Positions 62,308 through 64,000 of a DNA stretch of 64,000 nucleotides are shown piece by piece; the stretch's first letter is position 1, and each line of letters opens with the position of its first letter. Below the pieces are notes generated by a model that did no database searches, was not told where the DNA came from, and worked only from the letters and a program-made list of their open reading frames with translations. Origin of the DNA: an uncultured Collinsella sp. GTDB lineage: Bacteria; Actinomycetota; Coriobacteriia; Coriobacteriales; Coriobacteriaceae. The stretch is taken from the NCBI GenBank assembly GCA_934647195.1, contig CAKUFD010000001.1, forward strand, positions 268,424-332,423. Direction: 5' to 3'. Both the position numbers and the translations under genes were made by a program.

Positions 62308-63711
62308 ATGAGCACGATAATACATTTTGGAACAGGCGGCTGGTACGCGCGGCGCGACGGCGACTTTACAGAAGAGAACGTTGTGCGCCTTGCGGACGCG
62401 GCCGCACAGATGTGGTCTCGCACCGATTTGGGGGCTATCGTCTACATAGGCTATGACACCCGTGAGGGCGCCGAGCAGGCGGCTCGTCTCGCAGGCATGG
62501 TCGTGGCGGGCGCCGGCCTTGTCGCTATGATTTCCGATCGCTACACGCCGACCTCGGCGCTTTCATGGGCGATTGCGAACGACCCGCGCGCATGCGGCGG
62601 CCTGATGGTTACGGGCTCCAATCATTCAAGTGATTATTTGGGCATCAAGGTTCGCATGGCCGACGGCGGTACGGGCACCACCGATGTGATTGACGTCCTG
62701 GAGGAGTCCATTCCCCTTGAAGCTACTGAGGCGCGCGGCCCCCTTACCGAGAAGGATATCGTCACGCCTTATCTCGAAAGCCTTTTTTCGAATATCGACA
62801 CTCAGGCGATTGCCGATGCCGGTCTGCAGCTGGTGTATGACCCCATGTACGGCTCGGCTCGAGGCTATCTTCCCGCCGTGCTGGGTCCCCTCGGTGTGCA
62901 GACGATTGAGATCCACGGCACGGATGAGCCTGACGCGCAGACACTGCGCCCCGAGCCCATTGAGCCGTGGGTGGATGATTGCGAGCGGATGGTCCTTTCT
63001 TCAAAGGCGCATGCTGGTCTCATCTGCGACGGGGACGGCAGCCGCATTGCTGCTGTCGATGAGCGCGGGCGCTACATCGACGCCCATCGGGTCTTCACGC
63101 TTATCCTAGGGCATTTGGTTAAGCATCATGGCGCGCATGGACGCGTCGCCATGGGTCTTACGGGCTCTATTCAGACGCGTCGTATGGCTCGCGAGCTCGG
63201 CTTGCCGCTGGCGATTAAGCCTATCGGCTTTAAGTACATCTATGAGGAGATGGCAAAGGGCGGCGTGATCATCGGCGGCGAGGAAACCGGAGGAATTGGT
63301 TTTCCCGAGCGCTTCCCTGGGCGCGATGGCCTGTATGCGCACGTTTTGCTGTGCGAGATGATGGCAAAGGAGCATAAGCCCCTGGGCCAGCTTATCGATG
63401 AGCTTGATGAGCATTACGGTCCCGTTGCCTATGCCCGCCGCGACATTCGTCTGCAAAACGAGGAGGTGGAGATGCTCCGGACGCTTATGCCGGGGCTGAA
63501 CCCTCAAAACATCGTTGGCAGGGCGCCGGTGCACGTGAGCCACCGTGATGGCTTGCGTATGGAGTTCGACGACGAATCCTGGCTGCTGCTGCGCCCCAGC
63601 GGCACCGAGCCCGTCGTGCGCATATACGCCGAGGCGGGGACGATCGAGCTTCGCGACGAGATGCTCGAGGCCGGCACCGCCATCGTGAAGGGCGAATACA
63701 GCGGCATCTAG
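62308..63711 (+). CDS. Phosphohexomutase-like protein with altered active site
   Basis: A 467-aa alpha-D-phosphohexomutase-family protein. Fold features: FGTGGWYARRDGDF at the N-terminus, GGEETGGIGF in the sugar-binding loop and RPSGTEPVVRIYAEA in the phosphate-binding loop. The phosphoserine loop, normally TASHNP, reads TGSNHS at residues 102-107, keeping the Ser (104). The metal loop, normally DxDxDR, reads DGDGSR (241-246), replacing the third Asp ligand by Ser. It may have changed metal use or substrate, or be less active. ATG 62308 is chosen over GTG 62302. Confidence 0.8.
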   Translation: MSTIIHFGTGGWYARRDGDFTEENVVRLADAAAQMWSRTDLGAIVYIGYDTREGAEQAARLAGMVVAGAGLVAMISDRYTPTSALSWAIANDPRACGGLMVTGSNHSSDYLGIKVRMADGGTGTTDVIDVLEESIPLEATEARGPLTEKDIVTPYLESLFSNIDTQAIADAGLQLVYDPMYGSARGYLPAVLGPLGVQTIEIHGTDEPDAQTLRPEPIEPWVDDCERMVLSSKAHAGLICDGDGSRIAAVDERGRYIDAHRVFTLILGHLVKHHGAHGRVAMGLTGSIQTRRMARELGLPLAIKPIGFKYIYEEMAKGGVIIGGEETGGIGFPERFPGRDGLYAHVLLCEMMAKEHKPLGQLIDELDEHYGPVAYARRDIRLQNEEVEMLRTLMPGLNPQNIVGRAPVHVSHRDGLRMEFDDESWLLLRPSGTEPVVRIYAEAGTIELRDEMLEAGTAIVKGEYSGI

Positions 63712-63785
63712 CGAAAAGCGAGCGCTTGGCGTGCCGACGGGGATTCGGTCCATATGACCGTGCATATATAAAGATAGGGCCGCTT

Positions 63786-63835
63786 AAGACGCGGCGCACG
63801 CCCCACGTAAAGGAGGCGTGCGCCGCGTCTTTTTT
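63786..63835 (+). terminator. Strong intrinsic terminator
   Basis: A perfect 17-bp stem (63786-63802 with 63815-63831), 12-base loop and continuing T-run. It ends the phosphohexomutase transcript, 75 bases past the stop. Confidence 0.88.
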
Positions 63836-64000
63836 AGATAGTCCTTTTCTCATATATATAGGTGAGGGATATGGAGGGAAAGGCCCCCTCTGCCCCATAT
63901 GTGTGCAAGATATGGAGACCGATATTCCCGCCCCCGGGGCCCGGGTGCTCTGGCATTATTAATCCCTGCGCGACGGCAGCCGCAAGGCGGGCCGGCGCGG
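63836..64000. other. Window end, no gene recognised
   Basis: The last 165 bases contain the purine-rich GGGATATGGAGGGAAAGG and a GC palindrome near 63930-63945, but no frame, RNA gene or promoter that I can support. Confidence 0.4.

Overview
The window is GC-rich (roughly 60%), densely coded bacterial chromosome. Lineage marks are a 12-TM/LuxR hybrid regulator, LPATG-anchored surface proteins, a signal-peptide-like start on ATP synthase subunit b, anaerobe-type NfnAB, and several UbiD-type decarboxylases. Together they suggest an anaerobic gut actinobacterium of the Coriobacteriia, most likely Collinsella-like. That assignment is inference; there is no rRNA here to confirm it.

Layout. (1) 1-12.3 kb, mixed: cytidylate-kinase-like protein (5'-truncated by the window), pyroglutamyl peptidase, MFS-LuxR regulator, a short HEPN/Abi-like remnant, two large LPATG surface proteins on either side of nfnAB, peptidyl-tRNA hydrolase and a zinc-ribbon membrane protein. 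(2) 12.5-29.8 kb, a catabolic island built around prenylated-FMN (prFMN) decarboxylases. It holds two LysR-ubiD-subunit D cassettes, two SLC13/DASS carboxylate permeases, two longer LpdC-like UbiD proteins, one ubiX, two MerR regulators, a small VOC protein, and a fusion of an LpdD-like domain to an IDI-type Nudix domain. (3) 29.9-34.2 kb: triple zinc-ribbon membrane protein, aldose-epimerase-like protein, an unusual repeat-rich gap and a DUF1385 membrane protein. (4) 34.5-49.5 kb: a housekeeping series prfA, prmC, threonylcarbamoyl-AMP synthase, glpK, rpiB, upp, with a mannose-family PTS/polyol operon and its GntR regulator lying between prfA and prmC. (5) 50-56.9 kb: complete F-type ATP synthase operon with an intrinsic terminator. 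(6) 56.9-63.7 kb: murA, an LCP-family protein, pepT, a DtxR-type regulator, a homocysteine-methyltransferase-like protein and a phosphohexomutase with an altered active site.

How the genes work together. The central island looks like a system that imports carboxylated (probably aromatic or plant-phenolic) compounds and removes CO2 from them. UbiX makes prFMN from FMN and dimethylallyl phosphate (DMAP); four UbiD enzymes use it. The most interesting gene is at 20266-21231. Its C-terminal half is an isopentenyl-diphosphate isomerase fold that keeps the metal ligands but has Ala in place of the catalytic Cys and has regained the EE of a hydrolase-type Nudix box. Its N-terminal half resembles the LpdD prFMN chaperone. 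I propose it supplies DMAP (from DMAPP) and/or helps cofactor maturation. The two LysR intergenic regions share an operator-like motif built on TATTCCA and TTGGGC.

The PTS operon encodes IIA, IIB, IIC and IID with a class II aldolase, a TIM-barrel isomerase, a mannitol-1-phosphate-dehydrogenase-like enzyme, a zinc-type alcohol dehydrogenase and an aldo/keto reductase, suggesting uptake and oxidation of a hexitol or a related unusual sugar. No tRNA, rRNA, CRISPR array, transposase or integrase was recognised.
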